Source of the DNA: DSNY01 sp040752195
GTDB taxonomy: Bacteria > Pseudomonadota > Gammaproteobacteria > Burkholderiales > Burkholderiaceae_F
Length of the DNA: 64,000 nt
Direction of reading: 5' to 3'
Assembly: GCA_040752195.1 (NCBI GenBank)
Contig: JBFMFC010000009.1
Span: 1 to 64,000, forward strand
In this document: piece after piece, positions 8,202 through 16,584 of the stretch
Position numbering within the stretch: position 1 is the first letter of the stretch
Layout: every line of letters starts with the position of its first letter
Notes under the pieces: model-generated
Database searches by the model: none
Told to the model about the DNA's origin: nothing
What the model saw: only the letters and a program-made list of their open reading frames with translations
Position numbers and translations under genes: made by a program

Positions 8202-9701
8202 TCACCGCTCAACCCGGCGCGGGGCGCTCAGGATCGCTCCACGTCGTCTTGCCGATGACGGCCTTTGTAGGGGTACGGGCGTCACATCGCCGTTACGGAA
8301 TGGGCCGACGCCTGTGTCGTGGGTGGGAGGAGCCCGGCTCCCAGCGGCGGCGCCAATTGCCGCCGGGCGTGCGAGGCAGCGAAAAGCGCCGGCGAGCCGG
8401 CGCGGAGGTATCGGCCCGTCAGGGCAGGTTTCGTCCTCGCCCGGCTCGGCGAAAAGCGCGCCGCTACGAGGTTGCGGCAGCACCTCCACATCACGGAGCT
8501 TGCGCTGCATCTGGCGCGTACGCGTTTCGGCCTGCTCGATCGTATTGGTCGCCGTGGCCAGCTGGCTCTTGACGCGCGCCAACACCTCGCCGAAGCGGGC
8601 GAATTCGGTCTTCACCGCACCGAGCACCTGCCACACCTCGGCCGAACGCCGCTCCAGCGCCAGCGTGCGGAAACCCATCTGCAGCGAGTTGAGCATCGCG
8701 AACAGCGTGGTCGGACCGGCGATCACGATGCGCAGTTCGCGGTTCAGCGCCTCGGTCAGGCCCGGACGGCGCAACACTCCCGCGAATAAGCCCTCCGCCG
8801 GCAGGAACAGGATCGCGAAGTCGGTGGTGTGGGGCGGCTCGACGTACCTCTCGCGGATGCGGCGCGCCTCCGTCCGGATGCGGTTTTCCAGCGCGCGCGC
8901 CGCCGCCTCCACGGCCTCTTTGTCGGCAGCGTCCTGCGCGGCGAGCAGCCGCTCGTAATCCTCGGTCGGAAACTTGGCGTCGATCGGCAGCCAGACCGTG
9001 GCGCCCTCCTCCTTGCCCGGCATGCGGATCGCGAACTCGACCGGCTCGTCGGCGCCAGGGCGCGTCTTCACGTTCTTCGCGTACTGCTCGGGCGACAGGA
9101 CCTGTTCCAGCAGCGCGGCCAGTTGCACTTCGCCGAATAGTCCGCGCGTCTTCACATTGGCGAGCACGCGTTTGGGGTCGCCGGCTCCAGCCGCCAACGT
9201 CTGCATCTCGCCCAGCCCGCGGTGCACCCGCTCCAGTCGCTCCGAGACGAGGCGGAAGCTCTCGCCCAGGCGCGCTTCGAGCGTGGCCTGCAGCTTTTCG
9301 TCCACCGTCGCGCGGACCTGCTCCAGCCTGGCGGCGTTCTCCGCGCGCAAGGCATCGAGTTGCGTCTGCATCGTCGCGCGCACGTCGGCCAGCGCCGTCT
9401 GCAATGCGCGCATCTGCGCTTCGAGCTGCTCGCGCACCGCCTGCCCGTAGGCGGTCAACTGCTGCGTATGGACGCCCGTCGTCTGCGTGACCTGCGTCGC
9501 CAGCGCGCCCTCGAGTTGCGCCAGCCGGGCGCCGGTCTCGATACGCACCTGGCTTGCGGCCTGCTCCACGGCCGCGCGCAGCTCGCGCTCCAGCCGTTCG
9601 TTCGCGCGTGCCTGCGCCGCGCCCTGCCACAGCGCAGCCGCGAACAGCACCAGCGCCAGCAGCGCGATCGCGGCGAGCAGGATCGTTTGCGTATCGAACA
9701 T
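8202..9701 (-). CDS. rmuC: DNA recombination protein RmuC, with a suspicious C-terminal extension
   Basis: The start at 9701 gives an N-terminal membrane anchor (TILLAAIALLALVLFAAALW), then a long coiled coil rich in Ala/Gln/Arg, then the RmuC nuclease-like core (LPIDAKFPTEDYERLL, FLPAEGLFAGVLRRPGL, GPTTLFAMLNSLQMGF). RmuC limits inversion at short inverted repeats in Escherichia coli. The family part ends near RKLRDVEVLP. About 85 further residues have no family character. They are encoded across a perfect terminator hairpin (8383–8404) and the promoter of the next gene (8264–8296). A TGA in another frame lies just before the hairpin, so a late frameshift or sequence error is likely. The true end is probably near 8410. 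Confidence 0.9.
   Translation of the reverse strand: MFDTQTILLAAIALLALVLFAAALWQGAAQARANERLERELRAAVEQAASQVRIETGARLAQLEGALATQVTQTTGVHTQQLTAYGQAVREQLEAQMRALQTALADVRATMQTQLDALRAENAARLEQVRATVDEKLQATLEARLGESFRLVSERLERVHRGLGEMQTLAAGAGDPKRVLANVKTRGLFGEVQLAALLEQVLSPEQYAKNVKTRPGADEPVEFAIRMPGKEEGATVWLPIDAKFPTEDYERLLAAQDAADKEAVEAAARALENRIRTEARRIRERYVEPPHTTDFAILFLPAEGLFAGVLRRPGLTEALNRELRIVIAGPTTLFAMLNSLQMGFRTLALERRSAEVWQVLGAVKTEFARFGEVLARVKSQLATATNTIEQAETRTRQMQRKLRDVEVLPQPRSGALFAEPGEDETCPDGPIPPRRLAGAFRCLARPAAIGAAAGSRAPPTHDTGVGPFRNGDVTPVPLQRPSSARRRGAILSAPRRVER
8264..8296 (-). promoter_or_regulatory. SARP-type promoter, site B (for the lipoprotein starting at 8173)
   Basis: Minus strand: GTAACG, five bases, GTGACG, ten bases, TACAAA. 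It is the same as site A at every fixed position although the spacer bases differ. It lies inside the questionable tail of rmuC, which supports this tail being non-coding. Confidence 0.65.
8383..8404 (-). terminator. Intrinsic terminator after rmuC
   Basis: On the minus strand, GCGCCGGC, a two-base loop, GCCGGCGC and then TTTT. The eight-base-pair stem is perfect and GC-only, followed by a short U tract, as in a rho-independent terminator. It lies within the apparent rmuC open frame, just after a TGA in another frame. Confidence 0.7.
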
Positions 9702-9722
9702 CGGCGACCTTAGAGGAGATCT

Positions 9723-9855
9723 GGACGCGGATCGACGCGGATGAACACGGGTTCTTTTAAGACCGTGGCCATCCGTTGCCAGGCAATCTCTTGCCACGGA
9801 TGAACACGGATTCACACGGATTTCTATGCGCGCGTTTCCGCGTCAATCCGCGTCC
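9723..9855. repeat. 133-bp element with 19-bp terminal inverted repeats and internal 10-bp direct repeats
   Basis: The left end (9723–9741) and right end (9837–9855) are inverted copies matching at 18 of 19 bases, GGACGCGGATCGACGCGGA against its complement. Inside, CACGGAT units repeat every 10 bp (three copies at 9795–9824; related CGCGGAT units at the left end). The element fills the gap between the rmuC start and the permease remnant. It looks like a small non-autonomous palindromic element. Similar CACGGATGAACACGGAT strings are, from memory, scattered in other bacterial genomes. Confidence 0.6.
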
Positions 9856-9862
9856 GCTCCAG

Positions 9863-10251
9863 CTACGCCTCGCGCAGCGACGCCAGCGGCGGGGTCTTCA
9901 GCACGTTGCGCAACCCGAGCCAACCGCCGGCGAGCGCACAGGCAGCGCCGCCGCCGACGCCGAGCGCGAACACCCAGGGGGAGACGCTGCAATCGAACTC
10001 GAACGCGAAGCGCGCCAGCGCCCAGCCCACCGCGGCCGCGCCGCCGGCGGCGAGCAACCCCGCCAGCCCGCCGAGGCACAGCATCTCCGCCGTCTGCGCG
10101 CGCGCCAACTGTTCGCGCGTGGCGCCGAGCGCGCGCAGCAGCGCCGCTTCCCGCACGCGCTCAGCACGCTGAGGGCGAGGGCCGCGGCGGCGGCCAGGCC
10201 ACCATGACGCCTTGCGCCGCCGAGTGTCCACTTGAACGAGTTGCCGAACAT
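9863..10251 (-). pseudogene. Broken gene: lipoprotein start joined out of frame to an FtsX-type ABC permease tail
   Basis: The 5' end is a convincing gene start: promoter site C, a GGAGG ribosome site, then ATG at 10251. The encoded MFGNSFKWTLGGARRHGG leads into a hydrophobic stretch ending in the lipobox LSAC. From about 10168 a different frame carries the C-terminus of an FtsX-family permease (RVREAALLRALGATREQL, two membrane segments, NVLKTPPLASLREA), stopping at 9863. The permease needs several hundred more residues, and the two parts are in different frames. I infer a deletion that fused two genes. The first frame runs on to 9898 with no family character. Confidence 0.6.
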
Positions 10252-10301
10252 GCCTCTGCCTCCTTGCTCGATCCCCACCCGTTGGGCAGGTCATGCAGCG
10301 G

Positions 10302-10334
10302 TTTCTAGGAGGTCGAGCGTCACAACACCGTCAC
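10302..10334 (-). promoter_or_regulatory. SARP-type promoter, site C (for the broken gene starting at 10251)
   Basis: Minus strand: GTGACG, five bases, GTGACG, ten bases, TAGAAA. Both repeats are identical here and the spacing equals that of sites A, B and D. It lies 50 nt upstream of the ATG at 10251. The promoter has survived although its gene is disrupted. Confidence 0.6.
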
Positions 10335-10908
10335 ACAGGTGGACCCGGGGTCGCTGTGGGCAGGCTTTGCGGCCGGTTTGAGCCTGGTCGCGCAGTCTGC
10401 CGACGGTGTCGTCCCGACGCCGGCCGAGCCGACGATCTGGAAGGAAAACAGGGACTTGCGGCGCGGGATTGAAGCCTGCTGACGGCCTGGACACGTGGCG
10501 ATGCCGGTCCGCGGGGAACGGGTGCGTTTCCGTGTCGCGCCGGTCCGTCGTCCAGGCGAGCGAGTTGCGCTTGGCGGCGGCGCATTTCGGGGCGCATGGA
10601 GCCTGCGCGCATTGCAAGTCGTATCGGCGCCGCATCGAGTTGTTCGGCGCCAGCGCCGCTGCGAAGGACAACCGAGCGGGCATGGCGAAGACCGATGACT
10701 GCCTGTCGATTGCACGGTTGCACCTGCTACCGGTGGGCACGCAACGGAGCTTCCGGATTGCGTTTCACTGCTCCATCGCGTCCAAGCACCGCAAGGGCGT
10801 TGCGCGCGCGCTGCTCTGCGCGCTGCGCTGAACCGGGCCAAGGCTGCGCAGCGGCGTCGCACGCATGCGCCGGTAGAATCCGCGCCTTTCCCGCGGCCGT
10901 TTGCACCG
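10335..10908. other. Gene-poor region before argS
   Basis: About 570 bp without a gene I can support. On the plus strand, 10339–10482 can be read from GTG for 47 residues (LWAGFAAGLSLVAQSADG, then PTIWKENRDLRRGIEAC). This looks protein-like but is too short to assign and may be a gene remnant. No clear promoter or terminator was identified apart from site C at its left edge. Confidence 0.4.
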
Positions 10909-12645
10909 ATGCTTCCCGAACAGAAACAACGCGTGATCGCGCTGATCGAGCAGGCACTCGCCGGCGTCGGCAGCGCGGGCGTGCCGGTGCAGCTCGAGCG
11001 GCCGAAGGTCGAGTCGCACGGCGACCTGGCGTGCAACGTCGCGCTGCAGGTCGCCAAGACCCTGAAGAAGAACCCGCGCGAGGTGGCGAGCGCGATCGCC
11101 GATGCGCTGCGAGTGAATCCGGCCGCGCACGGGCTGATCGAGTCGGTCGAGGTCGCCGGCCCCGGCTTCATCAACCTGCGCATCGCCGCCGCCGCAAAGC
11201 AGGAGGTCGTTCGCGCGGTGCTGCGCGAACGGGGCTGCTTCGGCACGAACTCCTCGCACGCGGGCGAGCGCGTGATGGTCGAGTTCGTCTCGGCGAACCC
11301 GACCGGCCCGCTGCACGTCGGGCATGCGCGGCAGGCCGCGCTGGGTGACGCGCTCGCCAACGTGCTCGCCGCGCAGGGCTGGGAGGTGACGCGCGAGTTC
11401 TACTACAACGATGCGGGCGTGCAGATCGATAACCTCGCGCGCTCGGTGCAGGCGCGCGCGAAGGAGCTGCTGGGCGAGACGGTCGAGTTTCCCGAAGCGG
11501 GCTACCGCGGCGCCTACATCGTCGACATCGCGCGCGAGTTTCTGGAGAAGAAGACCGAGACCGCGCGCGACGGCTCGCCGGTCGTCGCGTCGGGCGACGT
11601 CAACGATCTGGACAACATCCGCCGCTTCGCGGTCGCGTATCTGCGGCACGAGCAGGACGTCGATCTGGCGGCCTTTGGCGTGCAGTTCGACAACTTCTAT
11701 CTCGAGTCCTCGCTGTATGCCGACGGCAAGGTCGACGCCGCGGTCCGCGCGATGATCGACTCGGGGATGACCTTCGAGGCCGAAGGCGCGCTGTGGCTGA
11801 AGACGACCGAAATCGGCGACGTCGGGCCGCCGGGCCAGCGGATGGTCGACGACAAGGACCGCGTGATGCGCAAGTCCGACGGCACCTACACCTACTTCGT
11901 GCCCGACGTCGCGTATCACCTCGTCAAGTTCCAGCGCGGCTTCCGCAAGGTCATCAACGTGCAGGGGTCGGACCACCACGGCACCGTGGCGCGCGTGCGC
12001 GCGGGGCTGCAGGCGGCGGCCCGCTCGCTCGGGCTGGCGATCCCGAAGGGCTACCCCGACTACCTGCTGCACAAGATGGTGCGCGTGATGCGCGGCGGCG
12101 AGGAAGTAAAGATGAGCAAGCGCGCCGGCAGCTACGTGACGCTGCGCGACCTGCTCGACTGGGTCGGCCGCGACGCGGCACGATTTTTTCTCGTCTCGCG
12201 CAAGCCCGACACCGAGTTCGTGTTCGACGTCGATCTGGCGCTCGCGCAGAGCGAGGAGAACCCGGTGTACTACGTGCAGTACGCGCACGCGCGGATCTGC
12301 TCGGTGCTGCAGCAGGCCGAAGCGTCGGGCATGGCGCTCGGCGAAGACGACGCGCTGCACGTGAACCTGGCGCCGCTCGCCAACCCGCGCGAGCAGGCGC
12401 TGCTCGCGCGGATCGCGGCGTTTCCGGATGCGGTGCGCGAGGCGGCCGATGAACTCGCGCCGCATCAGATCGCGTTCTACCTGAAGGACCTCGCGGCCGA
12501 CTTTCACGGCTACTACAATGCCGAGCGCGTTCTGGTCGATGACGAGTCGACCCGCAGGGCGCGGCTGGCGCTGCTGCTCGCGACGAGGCAGGTGCTGCGC
12601 AACGGCCTGCGGCTGATCGGCGTCTCCGCGCCCGAGCGGATGTAG
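10909..12645 (+). CDS. argS: Arginyl-tRNA synthetase
   Basis: This 578-residue class I aminoacyl-tRNA synthetase charges tRNA-Arg in the cytoplasm. The N-terminal additional domain (LERPKVESHGDLACNVAL) precedes the HIGH-type motif HVGH at 136–139. KMSKR lies at 401–405, and the DALR anticodon-binding domain completes the C-terminus. Length is normal for bacterial ArgS. A SPOR protein and dsbA follow on the same strand, an order I associate with Burkholderiales and related betaproteobacteria. Confidence 0.97.
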   Translation: MLPEQKQRVIALIEQALAGVGSAGVPVQLERPKVESHGDLACNVALQVAKTLKKNPREVASAIADALRVNPAAHGLIESVEVAGPGFINLRIAAAAKQEVVRAVLRERGCFGTNSSHAGERVMVEFVSANPTGPLHVGHARQAALGDALANVLAAQGWEVTREFYYNDAGVQIDNLARSVQARAKELLGETVEFPEAGYRGAYIVDIAREFLEKKTETARDGSPVVASGDVNDLDNIRRFAVAYLRHEQDVDLAAFGVQFDNFYLESSLYADGKVDAAVRAMIDSGMTFEAEGALWLKTTEIGDVGPPGQRMVDDKDRVMRKSDGTYTYFVPDVAYHLVKFQRGFRKVINVQGSDHHGTVARVRAGLQAAARSLGLAIPKGYPDYLLHKMVRVMRGGEEVKMSKRAGSYVTLRDLLDWVGRDAARFFLVSRKPDTEFVFDVDLALAQSEENPVYYVQYAHARICSVLQQAEASGMALGEDDALHVNLAPLANPREQALLARIAAFPDAVREAADELAPHQIAFYLKDLAADFHGYYNAERVLVDDESTRRARLALLLATRQVLRNGLRLIGVSAPERM

Positions 12646-12680
12646 TCCCGCCTGTCTTGCCGCGCGTGCCGCGACCATCG

Positions 12681-13253
12681 ATGCCACGAAAGGGACCGCG
12701 CTTGTCGTCCTCCGCTTCGACCCAACACGGCAACACACTGATCGGGCTGATCGTCGGCCTGTGCATCGGGCTCGCGATCGCCGCGATCGCCGCCGTCTAC
12801 ATTACCAACGCGCCGGTACCTTTCGTCAACAAGGTGCAGCGCCCGACCGACAACATCCAGCCGGGCGCAGACGGCAAGCTGCCGGATCCGAACAAGCCGC
12901 TGTACGCGCCGCCGCCCGCGCCGCCGAAGCCCGTCGAAAGCGCGAAAGTCGAACCGCCGCCGGCCGTCGCGCCCGCGCCCGCCAAGGATGCGCAGGCGCC
13001 GGCGCCGGCCGCCGACGAAGGCACCCGCTTCCAGCTTCAGGCCGGCGCGTTCCGCACGCCCGAGGATGCCGACGCGATGCGCGCGCGGCTGGCGCTGATG
13101 GGTCTGGACGCGCGGGTTTTCCCGATCGAACAGGCCGGCACCACGCTGTACCGGGTGCGGCTCGGGCCGTACGGGCAGATCGACGACGTCAACCGCACGC
13201 GCAAGATGCTCGCCGACAACGGCATCGAGGCGCAGGTCATCCGGCTGAGGTGA
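12681..13253 (+). CDS. SPOR-domain membrane protein
   Basis: About 190 residues: a short cytoplasmic N-terminus, one membrane helix (LIGLIVGLCIGLAIAAIAAVYI), a long Pro/Ala-rich periplasmic linker, and a C-terminal SPOR domain (FQLQAGAFRTPEDADAMRAR … YRVRLGPYGQIDDVNRTR). SPOR domains bind denuded septal peptidoglycan, so it probably localises to division sites like FtsN. The ATG at 12681 is used; a TTG 24 bp earlier is in frame. It is 35 bp downstream of argS and probably shares its transcript. Confidence 0.9.
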   Translation: MPRKGPRLSSSASTQHGNTLIGLIVGLCIGLAIAAIAAVYITNAPVPFVNKVQRPTDNIQPGADGKLPDPNKPLYAPPPAPPKPVESAKVEPPPAVAPAPAKDAQAPAPAADEGTRFQLQAGAFRTPEDADAMRARLALMGLDARVFPIEQAGTTLYRVRLGPYGQIDDVNRTRKMLADNGIEAQVIRLR

Positions 13254-13330
13254 CCTGCGGGCGGCAGGCCCGTCAGCGCAGCCGCGGCCGCTCGCGTTAG
13301 CAGCACATCTTCATCGAGGAAGGGTCGCCC

Positions 13331-13975
13331 ATGACACAGCACTTCGATCGCCGCAGGTTCATCGCGGCCGCCGCATTGATCCCGACGCTCGCCTCCGCGC
13401 AGGCGCGCGAGCCGCGCGAGGGCCGCGACTGGCGGCGCGTGAGCCCGCCGCAACCGGTGGAAACCGGTGCCAAGATCGAAGTGCTCGAGTTTTTCTGGTA
13501 CGGCTGCCCGCACTGCCAGTCCTTCGAGCCCGACCTCGAGGCGTTCCGCAAGCGGCTTCCTGCCGACGTCGAATACCGCCGCAATCCGGTCGCGTTCGAC
13601 GAGGCGCGCACGCCGCACAGCCGCATCTACTACGCGCTGGAGGCGCTCGGCAAGACGAACGACCTGCACAGCAAGGTGTTCGTCGCGATCGTCACCAACC
13701 GCCGCCCGATGCTCAAGCCCGACGAGATCGCGGACTTCATGGCGGCCAACGGCATCGACCGCAAGCAGTGGCTCGACACGTACAACTCGTTCACGGTCGC
13801 CACGCGCGCCAACCGCGCGGCGCAGGTCTGGCGCGCGTACAAGATCGACGGCACGCCCACGGTGGCGGTCGACGGCAAGTTCGTCACCGCGCCGTCGATG
13901 GTCGGGTCGCGCGAAGGCGCCATCGCCGTGCTCGACTACCTGATCCAGCGCGCGCGCGCGGAACGGAAGAAGTAG
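13331..13975 (+). CDS. dsbA: Periplasmic thiol:disulfide interchange protein DsbA
   Basis: This 214-residue oxidoreductase introduces disulfides into exported proteins. An Arg-rich N-terminus (DRRRFIAAAALIPTLASAQA) is a signal peptide, possibly Tat- or SRP-routed. The thioredoxin-fold active site is CPHC at residues 59–62, and the cis-proline loop is GTPTV near residue 175. An AGGAAGGG ribosome site precedes the ATG. It follows the SPOR gene in the conserved order argS–SPOR–dsbA–SDR. Several cysteine-containing exported proteins in this window would be natural clients (inferred). Confidence 0.94.
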   Translation: MTQHFDRRRFIAAAALIPTLASAQAREPREGRDWRRVSPPQPVETGAKIEVLEFFWYGCPHCQSFEPDLEAFRKRLPADVEYRRNPVAFDEARTPHSRIYYALEALGKTNDLHSKVFVAIVTNRRPMLKPDEIADFMAANGIDRKQWLDTYNSFTVATRANRAAQVWRAYKIDGTPTVAVDGKFVTAPSMVGSREGAIAVLDYLIQRARAERKK

Positions 13976-14093
13976 GACGACGGCTCATGCCGCACGCGCG
14001 ATTCGGCAGCGCGCAAGCCGCGCGCGTGGCGCGGACGTTCGGCGGCGCGGGTGCTGACCGTCCGCGCCCCCGGTCCCGAGTCCCGCTTCGTGC

Positions 14094-14861
14094 ATGAACG
14101 TCTTCATCACCGGCGCATCGAGCGGGATCGGCGCGGCGCTGGCGCGTGAGTTCGCGGGCCGCGGCGCGACCCTGGGGCTGGTCGCGCGGCGCCAGGCCGT
14201 GCTCGACGAGCTGGCTGCTCGGCTTCCCGGCGTGCATCGAACGTACGCCGTCGACGTCACGGACAAGGATGCGATCGTCGCCGCCGGCCGCGACTTCGAC
14301 GCCGCCAGCGGCGGCGCCGATCTGGTCATCGCCAACGCCGGCATCTCGGTCGGCGTGCTGACCGAGCACTACGAGGACCTCGACGCGTTCCGCCAGGTGC
14401 TCGAAACGAACGTGCTGGCGATGGCCTACACCTTCCATCCGTTCATCGCGCCGATGCGCCAGCGCAGGCGTGGAACCCTCGCCGGCATCGCGAGCGTCGC
14501 CGGCATCCGCGGGCTGCCGGGCTCGGAAGCGTACTGCGCGTCGAAGGCCGCCGCGATCAGCTACCTCGAGAGCCTGCGCGTCGAGCTGCGTCGCTTCGGC
14601 GTTCGGGTGGTGACGATCGCGCCGGGCTTCGTGCGCACGCCGCTGACGGCGCGCAATCCGTACCGGATGCCGTTTCTGATGGCACCCGAGGCATTCGCGC
14701 GCGCCGCCGCCGACGCGATGCTCGCGGGAACGAGCTATCGCGTGATCCCGTGGCAGATGGCGCTGGTCGCCAAGCTGCTGCGCGCGCTGCCGAACTGGGC
14801 CTTCGACCGGCTGATGGCCAACCGGCCGTACAAGCCGCGCAAGACCGAACCATCGCCGTGA
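14094..14861 (+). CDS. Short-chain dehydrogenase/reductase
   Basis: This 255-residue classical SDR has the NAD(P)-binding motif TGASSGIG at the N-terminus, NAGIS, and the catalytic YCASKAA (Tyr and Lys). Substrate cannot be told from sequence. Its stop overlaps the GTG start of the next gene (GTGA), so the two are translationally coupled. It belongs to the conserved neighbourhood after dsbA. Confidence 0.9.
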   Translation: MNVFITGASSGIGAALAREFAGRGATLGLVARRQAVLDELAARLPGVHRTYAVDVTDKDAIVAAGRDFDAASGGADLVIANAGISVGVLTEHYEDLDAFRQVLETNVLAMAYTFHPFIAPMRQRRRGTLAGIASVAGIRGLPGSEAYCASKAAAISYLESLRVELRRFGVRVVTIAPGFVRTPLTARNPYRMPFLMAPEAFARAAADAMLAGTSYRVIPWQMALVAKLLRALPNWAFDRLMANRPYKPRKTEPSP

Positions 14862-15667
14862 GTTGGACCGACGCGCTCGGGCAAGCGCATCCTCGCGCGG
14901 CGCGCACCGCGCGCATCGTCTCGCTGGTGCCGTCGATCACCGAGCTGCTGTTCGACCTCGACCTCGGCGAACGCGTGGTCGGCCGAACGGGCTTCTGCAT
15001 CCATCCGCGCGAGCGCGTCGGCGACGTTCCCAAGGTCGGCGGCACCAAGGACGTCAAGCTCGACGCGCTGCGGCGCCTGGCGCCGACGCACGTCGTCGTC
15101 AACATCGACGAGAACGAGGCGCCGACGGTCGATGCGATCCGCGCGTTCGTTCCGCACGTGATCGTCACGCATCCGAATGCGCCCGCGGACAACGTCGCGC
15201 TGTATCGGCTGCTCGGCGGCATCTTCGACCGCGAGGCACAGGCCGAAGCGCTCGTCGCACGGCTGCACGCCGAGCTCGACGCCTGCGCCGCGATCGACTG
15301 GCCACGCGAGACGGTGCTGTACCTGATCTGGAAAAAGCCTTGGATGACGGTCGCGGCCGACACCTACATCGCGCGCACACTCGCGCTGGTCGGCTGGCGC
15401 GTCGTCACGCCGGCGGGTGGCGAGCGCGGCGCGGCGCGCTATCCCGTGATCGACGATCTCGACGCCGAAGTCGCGCGCGTCGACCGCGTCCTGCTCTCGA
15501 CCGAGCCGTTCATGTTCCGCGAACGGCACGTCGCCGAGCTGCGCTCGCGCTACCCGAGCAAGCCGATCGAGCTGATCGACGGCGAGATGACGAGCTGGTA
15601 CGGCAGCCGGGCGATCGCCGGTCTCGCCGCGCTGCGCGCCCGCCGCCGCCAACGGCTGTCGGTTTAG
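14858..15667 (+). CDS. Helical-backbone metal receptor / BtuF-like substrate-binding protein
   Basis: About 269 residues of the cobalamin/iron-siderophore-binding fold: RIVSLVPSITELLFDLDLGERVVGRTGFC at the N-terminal lobe, the long backbone helix, and the LSTEPFMFRERHV region in the second lobe. No signal peptide is visible, which is unusual for a transporter-binding component. No ABC permease or ATPase lies next to it. The GTG start overlaps the SDR stop. A role in cobalamin or metal-chelate handling is inferred from fold only. Confidence 0.82.
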   Translation: MSWTDALGQAHPRAARTARIVSLVPSITELLFDLDLGERVVGRTGFCIHPRERVGDVPKVGGTKDVKLDALRRLAPTHVVVNIDENEAPTVDAIRAFVPHVIVTHPNAPADNVALYRLLGGIFDREAQAEALVARLHAELDACAAIDWPRETVLYLIWKKPWMTVAADTYIARTLALVGWRVVTPAGGERGAARYPVIDDLDAEVARVDRVLLSTEPFMFRERHVAELRSRYPSKPIELIDGEMTSWYGSRAIAGLAALRARRRQRLSV

Positions 15668-15999
15668 GCGGCGTCCCTTTCCAGCTCGCGCTGCAGTTCC
15701 TCGACGCCGTCGATCAGCTTGGTGAATTTCTGCCCGAACGGCGTGAGCCGGTATTCGACGCGCGGCGGCACTTCCGGGTACGCGTGACGCACGAGGATGC
15801 CGTAGCGAACGAGCTTGCGCAGCCGCTCGTTCAGCACCTTGGTCGACAGCCCCGGCAGCGCGTGTTCCATCGCGCCCGGCCGCACCACACCCTGCCGGAT
15901 CTGCGCGAGCACCGCGAGCGACCATTTGCAGCCGACGATGTCCTCGACCATGCCGGCCACGTCGGGCGTCGCGGAGATTTTCTTTCGTCCGGAAATCAT
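15664..15999 (-). CDS. HxlR-family transcriptional regulator
   Basis: A 111-residue winged-helix regulator with the HxlR hallmarks: GCKWSLAVLAQI at the first helix, LPGLSTKVLNERLRKL as the recognition region, and YRLTPFGQKFTKLI in the wing. HxlR proteins sense reactive aldehydes or quinones through cysteine; one Cys is present (GCKW). It overlaps the end of the preceding gene by four bases on the opposite strand. It is divergent from the cytochrome P460 gene, with about 107 bp between the starts, so that pair is its likely target. Confidence 0.9.
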   Translation of the reverse strand: MISGRKKISATPDVAGMVEDIVGCKWSLAVLAQIRQGVVRPGAMEHALPGLSTKVLNERLRKLVRYGILVRHAYPEVPPRVEYRLTPFGQKFTKLIDGVEELQRELERDAA

Positions 16000-16106
16000 C
16001 GATCAGCACCGAAAGGTAACCGGGGCACCGTTCGGTGCCCGCTTTCTTCGCGCTTGGCGTGCGCAAACAATACCCGCCCGTCCGTCTGCAAGGAAAGGAG
16101 ATCTCG

Positions 16107-16580
16107 ATGAACCGACTGCTCGCCGCGCTCGCGCTCGTCACACTGCCCGCGCTCGCCGCCGACCCCGCGCCCGTGCCGTACCCGAAGGGCTACCGCGACT
16201 GGACACACGTGAAGAGCATGGTGATCCAGCCGGGGCATCCGCTGTACGACGCGTTCGGCGGCATCCACCATCTGTACGCCAACAACAAGGCGCTCGAAGG
16301 CTATCGCAAGGGCGCGTTCCCCGACGGCGCGGTGATCGTGTTCGATCTGCTCGAAGCCAGAAGCGGCGGCAACGCGATCGAGGAAGGCCCGCGCAAGGTC
16401 GTCGGCGTGATGATGAAGGACGCGAAGAAGTGGAAGGACACGGGAGGTTGGGGCTTCGAGGGCTTCAAGGGCGACTCGCCGACCGAACGCGCGGTCGGCG
16501 CCAACGCCAAGGCGGCCTGCTTCGACTGCCACGCGTCGCAGAAGTCGCGCGACTACGTGTTCAGCAGCTTCCGCAAGTAA
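16107..16580 (+). CDS. Periplasmic cytochrome P460-family protein
   Basis: A 157-residue protein with a cleavable signal peptide (MNRLLAALALVTLPALA) and an AAAGGAG ribosome site. It has the P460/cytochrome P460 fold features: YRDWTHVKSMVI near the N-terminus, an FDLLEA strand, and a C-terminal haem-binding CFDCH at residues 138–142. Family members oxidise hydroxylamine or nitric oxide, but many related proteins have unknown roles. A redoxin gene follows four bases later and a divergent HxlR regulator precedes, suggesting a response to reactive nitrogen or carbonyl species. Confidence 0.85.
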   Translation: MNRLLAALALVTLPALAADPAPVPYPKGYRDWTHVKSMVIQPGHPLYDAFGGIHHLYANNKALEGYRKGAFPDGAVIVFDLLEARSGGNAIEEGPRKVVGVMMKDAKKWKDTGGWGFEGFKGDSPTERAVGANAKAACFDCHASQKSRDYVFSSFRK

Positions 16581-16584
16581 CCCG

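Noticed and set aside
10291..10740. A 149-residue minus-strand frame upstream of the broken gene
   Set aside because: It reads across promoter site C, has no recognisable features and is Arg/Pro-rich.
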